A DNA stretch of 64,000 bases from Streptomyces sp. F001 (GCF_004187715.1 NZ_QZWF01000004.1:1-64000); one strand, 5' to 3'; counted from the first letter of the stretch, positions 25,185-34,118 are shown. Translations and numbers: made by a program. The notes: a model not told the origin generated them from the letters alone.

Positions 25185-26713
25185 CACGCACCACCCCCGA
25201 TCAGGTCCACGGCCCGCTCACCGACCATCAGCACCCCGATCATCGGGTTCACGGCGGTCATGGTCGGGAAGACGGAGGCGTCGGCGATCCGGATGCCGTC
25301 CAGGCCGCGGATCCTCAACTTCTGGTCGACCACGGCGAGTTCGTCGTCCGCGGCGCCCATGCGGCAGGTGCCCGCCGGGTGGTACACGGTGTGCGCGACC
25401 TTGCGGGCGTACTCGCTGAGCTCCTCGTCGCTGGTGATCTCCGGGCCGGGGCAGACCTCCCGCTTGAGCCAGTGCGCGAGCGGCTCGGACTTCGCGATCT
25501 CACGGGCGATACGGATGCCGTCGACGAGGGTGCGGCCGTCGTGGTCGTCCTCGTCGGTGAAGTAGCGGAAGTCGAGGGCGGGCTTCTCGGCAGGGTCCGC
25601 ACTCTTCAGGTACAGCCGCCCCCGGCTCTTCGGCTTCGGGATGTTCGGGGTCATCGAGACGCCGTGCGCGGGGCGTTCGTAGCCCAGCCGCTCCGGGTTG
25701 TCCGTGAACGGGATCTGGTAGAAGTGGAACATCAGGTCCGGGCCCGGGTGTTCGGGGTCGCGGCGTACGAACAGGCCGGCGTCGGAGTCCATTGCGGAGT
25801 TCTCCGGGATGGGGCCGTGGGTCTCCCAGACGATCACCGACTCGGGGTGGTCGAGCAGGTTCTCGCCGACGCCGGGCAGATCGTGCGCCACGGGTATGCC
25901 GAGCGCCTCCAGGTCGGCCTTCGGGCCGATGCCCGAGTGCAGCAGCAGCCGCGGGGAGTCGACCGCGCCGGCGCACAGGACGACCTCGTTGCGGGCCCGT
26001 ACGAGGATCTCCTCGCCGTCCTTGGTGCGGACGTGGACGCCTTCGGCGCGGGTGCCGTTCAGCTCCAGCCGGTACGCCCAGGTCTCCAGAAGGATCGTCA
26101 GGTTGGGCCGCTCGTCCATGACCGGGTGCAGATACGCCACCGAGGCCGACGACCGCTTGTTGTTCTCGGGGTGGTAGGCGAGGTCGAAGAAGCCGACGCC
26201 CTCGGTGAACGGCTTCTTGTTGAAGCCCTCGACGCGCGGCACGCCGAGTGCGGACTGGGCGGCGTCGACGAAGTCGCGGGCGATGGCGTTCCGGTCCTTC
26301 TCGTCGACCGGGACGATGTTGTTCAGCAGACGGGCGAAGTACGCCTCCATCTGGACGGCGCCCCAGCCCTTGGCGCCGGCGTTCTCCCACTCGTCCCAGT
26401 CGGACGGCAGCGGCTTGAAGGCGATCAGGGTGTTGTGGGAGGAGCAGCCGCCGAGGACGCGGGCGCGGCTGTGCCGGATGTGGGAGTTGCCGCGCGGCTG
26501 CTCGGTGGTCGGGTAGTCGTAGTCCAGCTCGCCGCCGAGCAGGCCCATCCAGCGGCGCAGGGTGAGGACGTCGTCGCGGCCGACGTCACTGGGGCCGCCC
26601 TCGATGACGGCGACGGTGACGTCGGGGTTCTCGGTCAGCCGGGAGGCGATGACGGAGCCTGCCGTGCCGCCGCCGATGACGACGTAGTCGTAGACGTGGG
26701 TGTTCTCGGGCAT
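25184..26713 (-). CDS. GMC-family oxidoreductase, choline oxidase-like
   Basis: 509 residues from ATG 26713. The FAD-binding turn is VVIGGGTAGSVIASRL; GMC signature 1 contains RARVLGGCSSHNTLIAF, where His93 corresponds to the histidine that carries covalent FAD in Arthrobacter choline oxidase. The catalytic His lies in VYHPAGTCRMGAADDE and the partner Asn in AVNPMIGVLMVGERA. Overall it resembles choline oxidase more than the BetA dehydrogenases. It would oxidise choline, possibly through both steps to glycine betaine, releasing H2O2. It lies between the aldehyde dehydrogenase and the ABC ATPase in one operon. The native substrate should be tested; other amino alcohols are possible. Confidence 0.85.
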   Translation of the reverse strand: MPENTHVYDYVVIGGGTAGSVIASRLTENPDVTVAVIEGGPSDVGRDDVLTLRRWMGLLGGELDYDYPTTEQPRGNSHIRHSRARVLGGCSSHNTLIAFKPLPSDWDEWENAGAKGWGAVQMEAYFARLLNNIVPVDEKDRNAIARDFVDAAQSALGVPRVEGFNKKPFTEGVGFFDLAYHPENNKRSSASVAYLHPVMDERPNLTILLETWAYRLELNGTRAEGVHVRTKDGEEILVRARNEVVLCAGAVDSPRLLLHSGIGPKADLEALGIPVAHDLPGVGENLLDHPESVIVWETHGPIPENSAMDSDAGLFVRRDPEHPGPDLMFHFYQIPFTDNPERLGYERPAHGVSMTPNIPKPKSRGRLYLKSADPAEKPALDFRYFTDEDDHDGRTLVDGIRIAREIAKSEPLAHWLKREVCPGPEITSDEELSEYARKVAHTVYHPAGTCRMGAADDELAVVDQKLRIRGLDGIRIADASVFPTMTAVNPMIGVLMVGERAVDLIGGGA

Positions 26714-26760
26714 GGGGTGGTACTCCGGTGGGGGGTCGGAAGAAGGGGATGGGTGCGGGT

Positions 26761-28281
26761 TCAGCCCGCGAACCAGCGCACCGGCTTGGGCGCGAGGTTC
26801 TGGTAGATGTGCTTGGCCTCGCGGTACTCGGTGAGTCCGGCCGGGCCGAGTTCGCGGCCGACGCCGCTCTTGCCGAAGCCGCCCCACTCCGCCTGCGGCA
26901 GGTAGGGGTGGAAGTCGTTGATCCAGACGGTGCCGTGCCGCAGCCGGCCCGCGACCCGGCGGGCCCGCCCGGCGTCGGCGGTCCAGACGGCGCCGGCCAG
27001 CCCGTACTCGGTGTCGTTGGCGAGCGCGACGGCCTCGTCCTCCGTGCGGAAGGTCTCCACCGTCAGGACCGGCCCGAAGACCTCTTCCCGTACGACCCTC
27101 ATCTCGCGGTGGCACTGGTCGAGCACCGTCGGCTCGTAGAACCAGCCGGTCGCGGGCCGCTCCGGGGCCGGCTCGGGGCGCTTGCCGCCACAGCGCAGCA
27201 CCGCGCCCTCGGCCAGCGCGGAGGCGACGTAGTCCTCGGTCCTCGCGCGCTGCTGCTCGGAGACGAGCGGGCCGCACTCGACGCCCGGCTCGGTGCCGCG
27301 GCCCAGGCGGATCTTCGCGGCGCGGCGGGCGAGTTCGGCGACGAACCGCTCCCTGACACTCTCCTCGATGATGAGCCGCGCACCCGCCGAGCAGACCTGA
27401 CCGCTGTGGATGAAAGCCGCGTTGAGCGCCTGGTCGACGGCGGTGTCGAAGCCCTCCTCGGTGGCGCAGGCGTCGGCGAAGACGACATTGGGGTTCTTGC
27501 CGCCGAGTTCGAGGGCGACCTTCTTCACGCTCGGCGCCGCGGCCTGGGCGACCTTGACGCCGCTGACGAGTCCGCCGGTGAAGGAGACCAGGTCGACGTC
27601 GGGATGCTCGGCGAGGCGGGCGCCGACGCTGTGTCCGGGCCCGGTGACGATGTTGGCGACCCCGGCCGGGAGGCCGGCCTCGGCCAGCAGGTCGATGAGC
27701 GCGACCGTCGTCAGCGGAGTGATCTCACTCGGCTTGATCACGAAGGTGTTGCCCGCGGCGAGAGCGGGCGCGATCTTCCAACTGGCCTGGAGCAGGGGAT
27801 AGTTCCAGGGTGTGATCATGGCGCACACGCCGACCGGTTCGTGGACGACCACGCTGTGGATGTCGCTGGACCCGGCGTCGACGACCCGGCCCGGCGCCTC
27901 GGCGGCGACCAGGTCGGCAAAATACCGAAACGCGTCGGCGACACAGTCGATGTCGACGCGCCCCTCCTCGACGGTCTTGCCCGCGTCCCGGCTCTCCAGC
28001 AGACCCAGCTTCTCCCGGTCCCGTACGAGGAGTTCGGCGACGCGGCGCAGCAGCGCGGCACGCTCGGCGACGGGCGTGTGCGGCCACGGGCCCTCGTCGA
28101 AGGCCCGCCGCGCGGCGGCCACCGCAAGGTCGGTGTCCTTCGCGTCGCCCTCCGCGACCACGGCGAACGGCAGGGCGTCCGCGGGGTCGAGGATCTCGCG
28201 TGTGGCGCCCGAGACGGCCGCTCGCCACTCGCCCCCCGCGTGGATGGTGTCGCGCGCCTGAAGTTCTGTACTGTCCGCCAT
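26761..28281 (-). CDS. betB: Betaine-aldehyde dehydrogenase family protein
   Basis: 506 residues, NAD(P)-dependent aldehyde dehydrogenase. The oxyanion-hole Asn lies in ITPWNYPLLQASWKIAPALA, the general base Glu in VALELGGKNPNVVF and the catalytic Cys in AFIHSGQVCSAGARL. Final family block: LPQAEWGGFGKSGVGRELGP. As first gene of the betaine operon it would convert betaine aldehyde to glycine betaine, completing what the downstream choline-oxidase-like enzyme starts. A promoter should lie in the 143 bp upstream of 28281, but I see no clear operator. Other ALDH substrates are possible; operon context favours betaine aldehyde. Confidence 0.88.
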   Translation of the reverse strand: MADSTELQARDTIHAGGEWRAAVSGATREILDPADALPFAVVAEGDAKDTDLAVAAARRAFDEGPWPHTPVAERAALLRRVAELLVRDREKLGLLESRDAGKTVEEGRVDIDCVADAFRYFADLVAAEAPGRVVDAGSSDIHSVVVHEPVGVCAMITPWNYPLLQASWKIAPALAAGNTFVIKPSEITPLTTVALIDLLAEAGLPAGVANIVTGPGHSVGARLAEHPDVDLVSFTGGLVSGVKVAQAAAPSVKKVALELGGKNPNVVFADACATEEGFDTAVDQALNAAFIHSGQVCSAGARLIIEESVRERFVAELARRAAKIRLGRGTEPGVECGPLVSEQQRARTEDYVASALAEGAVLRCGGKRPEPAPERPATGWFYEPTVLDQCHREMRVVREEVFGPVLTVETFRTEDEAVALANDTEYGLAGAVWTADAGRARRVAGRLRHGTVWINDFHPYLPQAEWGGFGKSGVGRELGPAGLTEYREAKHIYQNLAPKPVRWFAG

Positions 28282-28488
28282 GATCGGTTACTGCCTTCCG
28301 TTCCTGTTCAGCGCCCGTGAGTCACACAGGAGCCACCCACGGGACCGGGTCCTTCTGCCCTACGGCCCCGAATGCATGCGCCCTTCACGGCCGAACGTGC
28401 GCCGCGTCACGGAAAATGCGGACATTACAGAAGAAACCACTCACGGCGTGAGCAGGCGGGGACGGAGACGAGCCGCGGCCGGTGCGGG

Positions 28489-29599
28489 TCAGCCGGCGTC
28501 CGTACCGCAGGTCGTGTACGGCGGGCAGAAGGCGCCGAGCGCTGTCCGCAGCAGCTCGCGCTCGTCGTCACGGCCGTCGGCGTCCGCTCCGTAGGCGGCG
28601 ATCGCGTACAGCTTGCCGTCGGCGGCCATGAAGCGCTCGTCGACGACATACCAGGTGCCGATGTCGGGCTCGCCCTTGAGGGAGTCGACGAGGTACTCCA
28701 GCCGGGAGCCGGTGAAGTCGCCGTCGTCCAGGTTCTCCAGCGAGAGCTCGGTGAATCCCGGGCCCTTCGGGACGGCGTCGGAGAGGAACAGTTCGTGGGA
28801 CTCCTCGGGGGACGCCTCCGACACCTCGAACACCTGGAGCCTGCGCCCGCCGTCGGGGCTGCGGTAGTGGACGACGTCGATGCCGTACTGCGAGGACACG
28901 GTCGTGCGGGTCCACCCCGTGGGGCGGGCGACGGTGAAGCCCTGGGGGTCGTCGTACGCCTCGAATCCGGCGGGAAGGTCACTGTTCAGGGCGGACGGTG
29001 AGCCGGTGGCTGTCTCCTGCGGACCGGGATCGGAAGGCAGCCCGGAGTCGGACGCCCCGGGGCTCTGCGACGCGCTCGCGGAGACCGCCGCCCTGCCGGC
29101 GCCAGCCCGGCCGTCGGACGCCTCCCCGTCTCTGACGACGAGGGTCACCACCAGCCCGACCACCACTCCCACCGCAGCGGCCCCACCCAGCACGGCCCAG
29201 ACCTTCCCCCGCCCGCCCCTGCGGGGCCCGACCGGAACGGGCTCGGGACCCCAGGCGGGTAGGCGGTCCCGTACGGCGGCCAGGGCGCGGGTTCCGGACC
29301 GCTTCCGGGCCGCTGGATCCCGGTGAGGGTCGGCACGGAGGGGGAAACGTGGGGAGGGGGCGGCGGCGAGACGCGGCCGGGGCGACACCACCGCCAGGCG
29401 CGGCACCCCCGGCAGGAGGTGGCACGTCCGCGGCGGCTCCGCCGGCACCCGCCCCGGCATCAGGGCCGGCCGGTCCGGCGACGGCGGCGCCCACCCCGCC
29501 ATCGGTGTGCGCCGCACCGTCCCCGGCCGACGTCTTCCCGGCCTCCTCCCACCGCTGGGTCTCCTCGTTCCAGTACAGCGGTCCGGTGCCCGTACCCAT
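28489..29599 (-). pseudogene. Membrane-anchored extracytoplasmic protein, at least one frameshift in the linker
   Basis: The N-terminus MGTGTGPLYWNEETQRWEEA (ATG 29599, five bases after GAGGGGG) and the C-terminal 200 residues lie in different frames. The C-terminal frame has a membrane helix (VWAVLGGAAAVGVVVGLVVT), a Ser/Thr linker and a domain with GFTVARPTGWTRTTVSSQYG, GIDVVHYRSPDGGRRLQVFE and CPPYTTCG. Between them a Pro/Gly/Tyr-rich linker reads naturally only in the third frame (WPPYGTAYPPGVPSPF), implying two one-base changes near 29390 and 29220, both next to G/C runs. If repaired it would be a ~370-residue single-pass protein with a cytoplasmic N-terminus. Function unknown. Confidence 0.6.
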
Positions 29600-29642
29600 C
29601 ACATCCCCCTCGCCTCAGTCACCCGTGATGTACCCGCACACG

Positions 29643-30005
29643 TCACATCCCGAGCAGCCCCGCCACGGTTCCCGCCGAGGCGAGCAGCGCCGTCAGGGCC
29701 TGGGCGTCCGTGAGGAGCTCCCGGAGCCGCTGCAGGCGCCCCGCACCGGCCGCGCCGGTCCGGTTGATCTCCTCCTCGGTGTCGGCGAGCGCCGCGTCGA
29801 GCTCTGCCGTCTGTTCGCTCTGCCGCACCCGGCCGCCCGACAGATCCACCCGCAGTTCACGCACCGCCTTCAGCAGTTCCTCGGCGGCCTCGTCCCGCTG
29901 CGCGGGGGCGCCATGGTGGTGGCTCTCCGCGCGCGCGTGGCTGCCGATGGCGAAGGTGCTGCCCGAGACGTCTCCGATCCGGACGTTCGGCTCATCGCTT
30001 GCCAT
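29643..30005 (-). CDS. Small protein with N-terminal GSTFAIG motif, partner of the upstream membrane protein
   Basis: 120 residues from ATG 30005. The N-terminus MASDEPNVRIGDVSGSTFAI (GSTFAIG at residues 15-21) is followed by SHARAESHHHG, a charged helical segment (EELLKAVRELRVDLSGGRVR to ADTEEEINRTG, probably a coiled coil) and a short hydrophobic end (LTALLASAGTVAGLLGM). The motif matches 13 of 19 residues in the extreme C-terminus of the upstream gene product, and the two genes overlap by 14 bp. I do not recognise the family; the shared motif suggests that the two proteins bind each other through it. Confidence 0.7.
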   Translation of the reverse strand: MASDEPNVRIGDVSGSTFAIGSHARAESHHHGAPAQRDEAAEELLKAVRELRVDLSGGRVRQSEQTAELDAALADTEEEINRTGAAGAGRLQRLRELLTDAQALTALLASAGTVAGLLGM

Positions 30006-31764
30006 GGCTCGCGGTTCCCTTCTGCGGCCCGGGGCCGCCGCTGGTGGCGCTGGCGTGCTCACCGATGGCGAAGGTGGAGCCCTCGACCCGGTCGATGTGC
30101 ACGGCGCCGTTGCTGACGTTGACGATCTTCTGGACGAACTCGCCGGTCTCATACCCGGCGTCGGACAGGGCGAGTCGCACTCCCCGCCCGATACGGTCCT
30201 GGATGCTGCGCAGGTACCGGGCCACGTCCATCTCCTGGAAGGTGGACCCCGTTTCCACCGAGGCCAGTTCCCGCACCGACACGGCGGGCCCCTCGGGCAG
30301 CGCGTTGCCGTGCCCGCCGATCAGCAGCCGCCACCCGTAGGCCGCGCCCCGCGCGAGGGTGACCAGCGCGCGCCCGGCCGACCCGGGCACCAGCACCACG
30401 GCGGCGACGGCCTTGCCGAGCACGTTGCTGGTGCGGAACCGGTGGGCGGTGCGGTCGGCGTCCTTGAACTCGGCGAGCACCGGCGTCAGTACGTGCGGCA
30501 CGACCTCGAGCATGAGCATGCGGCCCTGCGTGTGGATGCGGACGTAGACAGTGACGACCACCTCCTCCTCCCAGCCGCCGACGCGGATGCGCAGGAAGTG
30601 CCGCCGCTTCTCGCCACCCTCCTCGACGGAACGCAGCCGGTGCTGTTCGAACTGCTCGGGAGCGTAGGGCGCCTGATCACGCGCCGTCAGCCCTTCCACG
30701 GGCAGGAAGACACACTCGTCGATCTCCAGCCGCCGCAACCGGTCCCGTACGGCCGTGCCCGCGTATTCGGCGGGCACGCGGAGCTGTTCGAGCATGGGCC
30801 GGACCCGGTCGAGAATCGCCCGGTTGCTGATCGGCTGCTGCTTCTTGTCCTCGTCGGGACGGAGTTCGACGGCGAGCACCCAGGTGTCGTACGGCGCTCC
30901 CGCCCCGCAGAACGGTCCCGCCTCGTTGTACATGATCAGGGGGGCGTGCTGTTCCCGCCGGATGAGCCCCATCAGCCGCCGGAAGCGCAGCCCCTCGGCC
31001 TGCTCAGCGGGGTCGCCCACCGCGTCGGGGAACTGCCGCGGGGACAGTTCCGCGGCGAGCACCCGCGCGAACTGGCCGCGCCGCGCCGCCTCGCACAGCG
31101 CGATGAGTGCGAACACGGCGATCCCGAACCAGGCCTGCCACGGCTCGACCACCTCGGAGAACAGGTCGGCGAACGGGGCGAAGGCCTCGGCGGCGTCGGA
31201 CGTCTCGAAGCCGTCACCGGAGCCGTAGGAGTCGTAGGAGCCGTACGGGTCGTACGCCGAACCGGAGTCGTCGTCCGACCCGGCCCCGAAGGCGATGCCG
31301 CCGACGGCGAACAGCCAGAACGCGGCCGTGAACCGGCCCCACCAGCGCACCAGGAAGGCGGCGAACAGCCGGTACAGGGGCGGCCGGGCGGCGCGGCCCC
31401 TGATCCACGGAGCGAGGGCGAGGAGCAGGCTCGGCCACACCAGGCCGGCGAGCAGCCAGCCGCTGAGCGGCATGCCGACGACCCACAGGCCGAGGACGGC
31501 GGCGGACCACAGCAGTTCCTGCCGCCGGGCGCGCAGCGCATGCGCGAGGACGCGGGCCACGTCGAACCCCAGCGAGGGCGCCACGAGGCGCTGCTCGTTG
31601 AGAAACAGCTCCTCGATGACACGGTCGCGGTACTCGGGGTTCAGATAGGCACCCGCACACAACAGCCGCGTCGCCTCACTGGCGTGGGGCGGGGTGGGTG
31701 GCGGCTCGGGCGGTGTCGGGGTGTCCGTGTGGTGCGGTTGCTGCGGCACGTATCCAGTGCTCAC
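29992..31764 (-). CDS. Multi-pass membrane protein with C-terminal GSTFAIG motif
   Basis: 590 residues from GTG 31764, five bases after GGGGGA. A Pro-rich N-terminus is followed by a helical segment and membrane helices around LWSAAVLGLWVVGMPLSGWL, LAGLVWPSLLLALAPWI, FTAAFWLFAVGGIAFGAG and WFGIAVFALIALCEAA, separated by an acidic Tyr/Ser/Asp loop. The large cytoplasmic second half contains AYAGTAVRDRLRRLEIDECV and VVVTVYVRIHTQGRMLMLEV, then VETGSTFQEMDVARYLRSIQ. It ends VHIDRVEGSTFAIGEHASA (GSTFAIG at 562-568), the same motif as at the N-terminus of the next protein. No enzymatic motif is visible. A likely sensor or effector of an uncharacterised two-protein module. Confidence 0.7.
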   Translation of the reverse strand: MSTGYVPQQPHHTDTPTPPEPPPTPPHASEATRLLCAGAYLNPEYRDRVIEELFLNEQRLVAPSLGFDVARVLAHALRARRQELLWSAAVLGLWVVGMPLSGWLLAGLVWPSLLLALAPWIRGRAARPPLYRLFAAFLVRWWGRFTAAFWLFAVGGIAFGAGSDDDSGSAYDPYGSYDSYGSGDGFETSDAAEAFAPFADLFSEVVEPWQAWFGIAVFALIALCEAARRGQFARVLAAELSPRQFPDAVGDPAEQAEGLRFRRLMGLIRREQHAPLIMYNEAGPFCGAGAPYDTWVLAVELRPDEDKKQQPISNRAILDRVRPMLEQLRVPAEYAGTAVRDRLRRLEIDECVFLPVEGLTARDQAPYAPEQFEQHRLRSVEEGGEKRRHFLRIRVGGWEEEVVVTVYVRIHTQGRMLMLEVVPHVLTPVLAEFKDADRTAHRFRTSNVLGKAVAAVVLVPGSAGRALVTLARGAAYGWRLLIGGHGNALPEGPAVSVRELASVETGSTFQEMDVARYLRSIQDRIGRGVRLALSDAGYETGEFVQKIVNVSNGAVHIDRVEGSTFAIGEHASATSGGPGPQKGTASHGKR

Positions 31765-31930
31765 GCCGATCCCCCGATGCGCATGTTTCGTTGGTGACAG
31801 ACGAGTTGATGAACCATCAGCATAGGCGAGGCCCGAGACCGAAGGAAATCGGATTGTCAAGCGTGTACTGCTGTGATGCGCGTCAAGCTTTGGCCCCGGC
31901 TTCCCGGAGCCCACTGGCACCCACCCGGTC

Positions 31931-31948
31931 CTTTGACTAGAGTCAAAG
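31931..31948. promoter_or_regulatory. Palindromic operator of the MarR-GNAT gene
   Basis: CTTTGACTAGAGTCAAAG is a perfect 8-bp inverted repeat around AG and ends one base before the ATG at 31950. Its size and position fit a MarR-family autoregulatory site. A transcript starting here would be nearly leaderless, and binding would block initiation. Confidence 0.7.
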
Positions 31949-31949
31949 A

Positions 31950-32855
31950 ATGACGGAGTCAGTGTCGACGGAGCATGTAGCGGCCTTCCGCCGCTTCAAC
32001 CGCTGCTTCACACGCCGTATCGGGGTCCTGAACGATCACTATCTCGGTCAGGACCGGCCACTCGGAGAGGCCCGCCTGCTCTTCGAGATCGCGACGGCCG
32101 GCGGCCCGGACGGGATCTCCCTGCGCGAGCTCAGAACCCGCCTCGGGCTGGACGCCGGCTATCTGAGCCGGATGACGAAGAGGCTCCAGGGCCGGGGCAT
32201 GGTCGTACTGAGCGCGCACCCCGAGGACAACCGGCTGCGCATGGCACGGCTGACCCCGGCCGGGCACGCGGAGGTCAAGGAACAGAACCGCCGGGCCGAC
32301 GCGCTCGCCACGGGCGTACTGGAAGGCCTGGCCCCGGACCTGCGGGCACAGCTCACCGACGCCATGACCACCGCCGCACGCCTGCTGCGACTGGCGGCGA
32401 TCACGGTGAAACCCGTGGACGCCCACGCCCCGGACGCCCGGACCTGCCTCGACGCGTACGCCGACGATCTCGACGCCCGCTTCCCGGAAGGCTTCGACCG
32501 CTCGGACCTGGTGGCCCCGGAGAAGGTGTCGGGGGAAGCCGGAGCGTTCTTCGTCGCGTACGAGGAGGACCGGCCGGTCGGCTGCGGGGCGCTACGACGC
32601 CTGACGCCCGGCGCGGGCGAGATCAAGCACGTGTGGGTTCACCCCGACGCCCGCCGCCTCGGCCTGGCCCGCCGCATCCTTCAGACACTGGAAGCGGAAG
32701 CCCTACGCCGCTCCTGGACCGTCGTACGCCTCGACACCCACGCAACCCTCAGCGAGGCCCAGACGATGTACCGGGCCTGCGGCTACACCGAGATCCCGGC
32801 GTACGGCGAACACGTCTACGCGAGCCACTGGTTCGAGAAACGGCTCGCCCCCTGA
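31950..32855 (+). CDS. MarR-family regulator fused to a GNAT acetyltransferase
   Basis: 301 residues. Residues ~1-150 are a MarR winged helix (ISLRELRTRLGLDAGYLSRM, then TKRLQGRGMVVLSAHPEDNR), residues ~155-301 a GNAT domain with the acetyl-CoA loop HPDARRLGLARRILQTLEAE and the terminal YRACGYTEIPAYG. MarR-GNAT fusions are common in actinobacteria; the acetyltransferase substrate is unknown. The ATG follows a perfect palindrome by one base, suggesting self-repression. It diverges from the GSTFAIG membrane protein gene, so the regulator may also control that module. Confidence 0.9.
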   Translation: MTESVSTEHVAAFRRFNRCFTRRIGVLNDHYLGQDRPLGEARLLFEIATAGGPDGISLRELRTRLGLDAGYLSRMTKRLQGRGMVVLSAHPEDNRLRMARLTPAGHAEVKEQNRRADALATGVLEGLAPDLRAQLTDAMTTAARLLRLAAITVKPVDAHAPDARTCLDAYADDLDARFPEGFDRSDLVAPEKVSGEAGAFFVAYEEDRPVGCGALRRLTPGAGEIKHVWVHPDARRLGLARRILQTLEAEALRRSWTVVRLDTHATLSEAQTMYRACGYTEIPAYGEHVYASHWFEKRLAP

Positions 32856-32998
32856 GGCTCACACCGGGGGCCGCCGCACTGCCGCCGGAGGCGCCCCTGG
32901 CCATGACCGGGACAGCGGCAGAGGAGTTCCGGAACGAAGCCCAGCAGCAGGGTCGACCTGAGCTCCCCGCCCTCGCCGTACTCAAGGCGTAGAGCAAA

Positions 32999-33034
32999 CG
33001 GACCCCGCACCGGCCGGAACCAGTGCAGGGCCCC
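32999..33034 (-). terminator. Imperfect hairpin downstream of mdh
   Basis: GGACCCCGCAC and GTGCAGGGCCC pair with two mismatches around a 12-base loop, just past the mdh stop (33053 on the minus strand). The rest of 32856-33052 has no convincing gene; a 29-codon frame at 32902-32991 is too short to call. Confidence 0.45.
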
Positions 33035-33052
33035 ATACCCGAAGCAGGCGGA

Positions 33053-34042
33053 TCAGATGAGGCCGAGGCCGCGGACCGCCTCGCGCTCCTCCTCCAGCTC
33101 CTTCACGGACGCGTCGATGCGGGCGCGGGAGAACTCGTTGATCTCCAGGCCCTGGACGATCTCGTACTTGCCGTCCTTCGTGGTGACCGGGAAGGAGGAG
33201 ATCAGGCCCTCCGGGACGCCGTAGGAGCCGTCGGACGGGATGCCCATGGAGACCCAGTCGCCCTCCGGGGTGCCGTTGACCCAGGAGTAGACGTGGTCGA
33301 TGGCGGCGTTGGCGGCGGAGGCCGCGGAGGACGCGCCGCGGGCCTCGATGATCGCGGCGCCGCGCTTAGCGACGGTCGGGATGAAGTCCTCGGCCAGCCA
33401 CTTCTCGTCGTTCACGACCTCGGCGGCGTTCTTGCCGGCGACCGTGGCGTGGAAGATGTCGGGGTACTGCGTGGCGGAGTGGTTGCCCCAGATCGTCAGC
33501 TTCCTGATCTCGGAGACCGGGGTGCCCGTCTTCTTCGACAGCTGGGTCAGCGCGCGGTTGTGGTCCAGGCGGGTCATCGCGGTGAAGCGCTCCGCCGGTA
33601 CGTCCGGGGCGGCGGCCTGCGCGATCAGCGCGTTGGTGTTGGCCGGGTTGCCGACGACCAGGACCTTGATGTCGTCCGCGGCGTGCGCGTTGATGGCCTG
33701 GCCCTGCGGCTTGAAGATGCCGCCGTTGGCCTCCAGCAGGTCACCGCGCTCCATGCCCTTGGTGCGCGGGCGGGCGCCCACCAGGAGGGCGACGTTGGCG
33801 CCGTCGAAGGCGACGTTCGGGTCGTCGCTGATGTCGATGCCCTGGAGCAGCGGGAACGCGCAGTCGTCCAGCTCCATCGCGGTGCCCTCGGCGGCCTTCA
33901 GCGCCGGGGTGATCTCGAGGAGGCGAAGCCTGACCGGCACGTCCGCGCCGAGCAGCTGGCCGGAGGCGATGCGGAAGAGCAGGGCGTAACCGATCTGGCC
34001 GGCCGCGCCGGTGACGGTGACGTTCACGGGAGTGCGGGTCAT
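33053..34042 (-). CDS. mdh: Malate dehydrogenase
   Basis: 329 residues, the long LDH-like actinobacterial MDH: interconverts malate and oxaloacetate with NAD in the TCA cycle. The dinucleotide turn is VTGAAGQIGYALLFRIASGQ, substrate arginines lie in VGARPRTKGMERGDLLEANG, and the catalytic pair in TRLDHNRALTQLSKKTG (Asp) and IWGNHSATQYPD (His). It appears monocistronic. A palindrome (34101-34118) lies 59 bp upstream. With sucC and sucD at 50-52 kb it gives this window three TCA-cycle genes. Confidence 0.97.
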   Translation of the reverse strand: MTRTPVNVTVTGAAGQIGYALLFRIASGQLLGADVPVRLRLLEITPALKAAEGTAMELDDCAFPLLQGIDISDDPNVAFDGANVALLVGARPRTKGMERGDLLEANGGIFKPQGQAINAHAADDIKVLVVGNPANTNALIAQAAAPDVPAERFTAMTRLDHNRALTQLSKKTGTPVSEIRKLTIWGNHSATQYPDIFHATVAGKNAAEVVNDEKWLAEDFIPTVAKRGAAIIEARGASSAASAANAAIDHVYSWVNGTPEGDWVSMGIPSDGSYGVPEGLISSFPVTTKDGKYEIVQGLEINEFSRARIDASVKELEEEREAVRGLGLI

Positions 34043-34100
34043 GGCGTTCTCCGTATGACAGCTGGCGGTGGGGCGTCCCTGCCCCGGCTATTTTGATCGA

Positions 34101-34118
34101 TCTCTTGGCGTCAAGAGA
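34101..34118. promoter_or_regulatory. Inverted repeat upstream of mdh
   Basis: TCTCTTG-GCGT-CAAGAGA, a perfect 7-bp inverted repeat centred 67 bp upstream of the mdh start, flanked by further partial symmetry (GATC on both sides). Placed where a regulator of mdh would bind; the regulator is not known to me. Confidence 0.5.

Noticed and set aside
32902..32991. 29-codon frame (begins MTGTAAEEFRNEAQQQGRPE) after the MarR-GNAT gene
   Set aside because: Ribosome-site candidate is about 11 bases away and there is no homology or coupling; too short to support.
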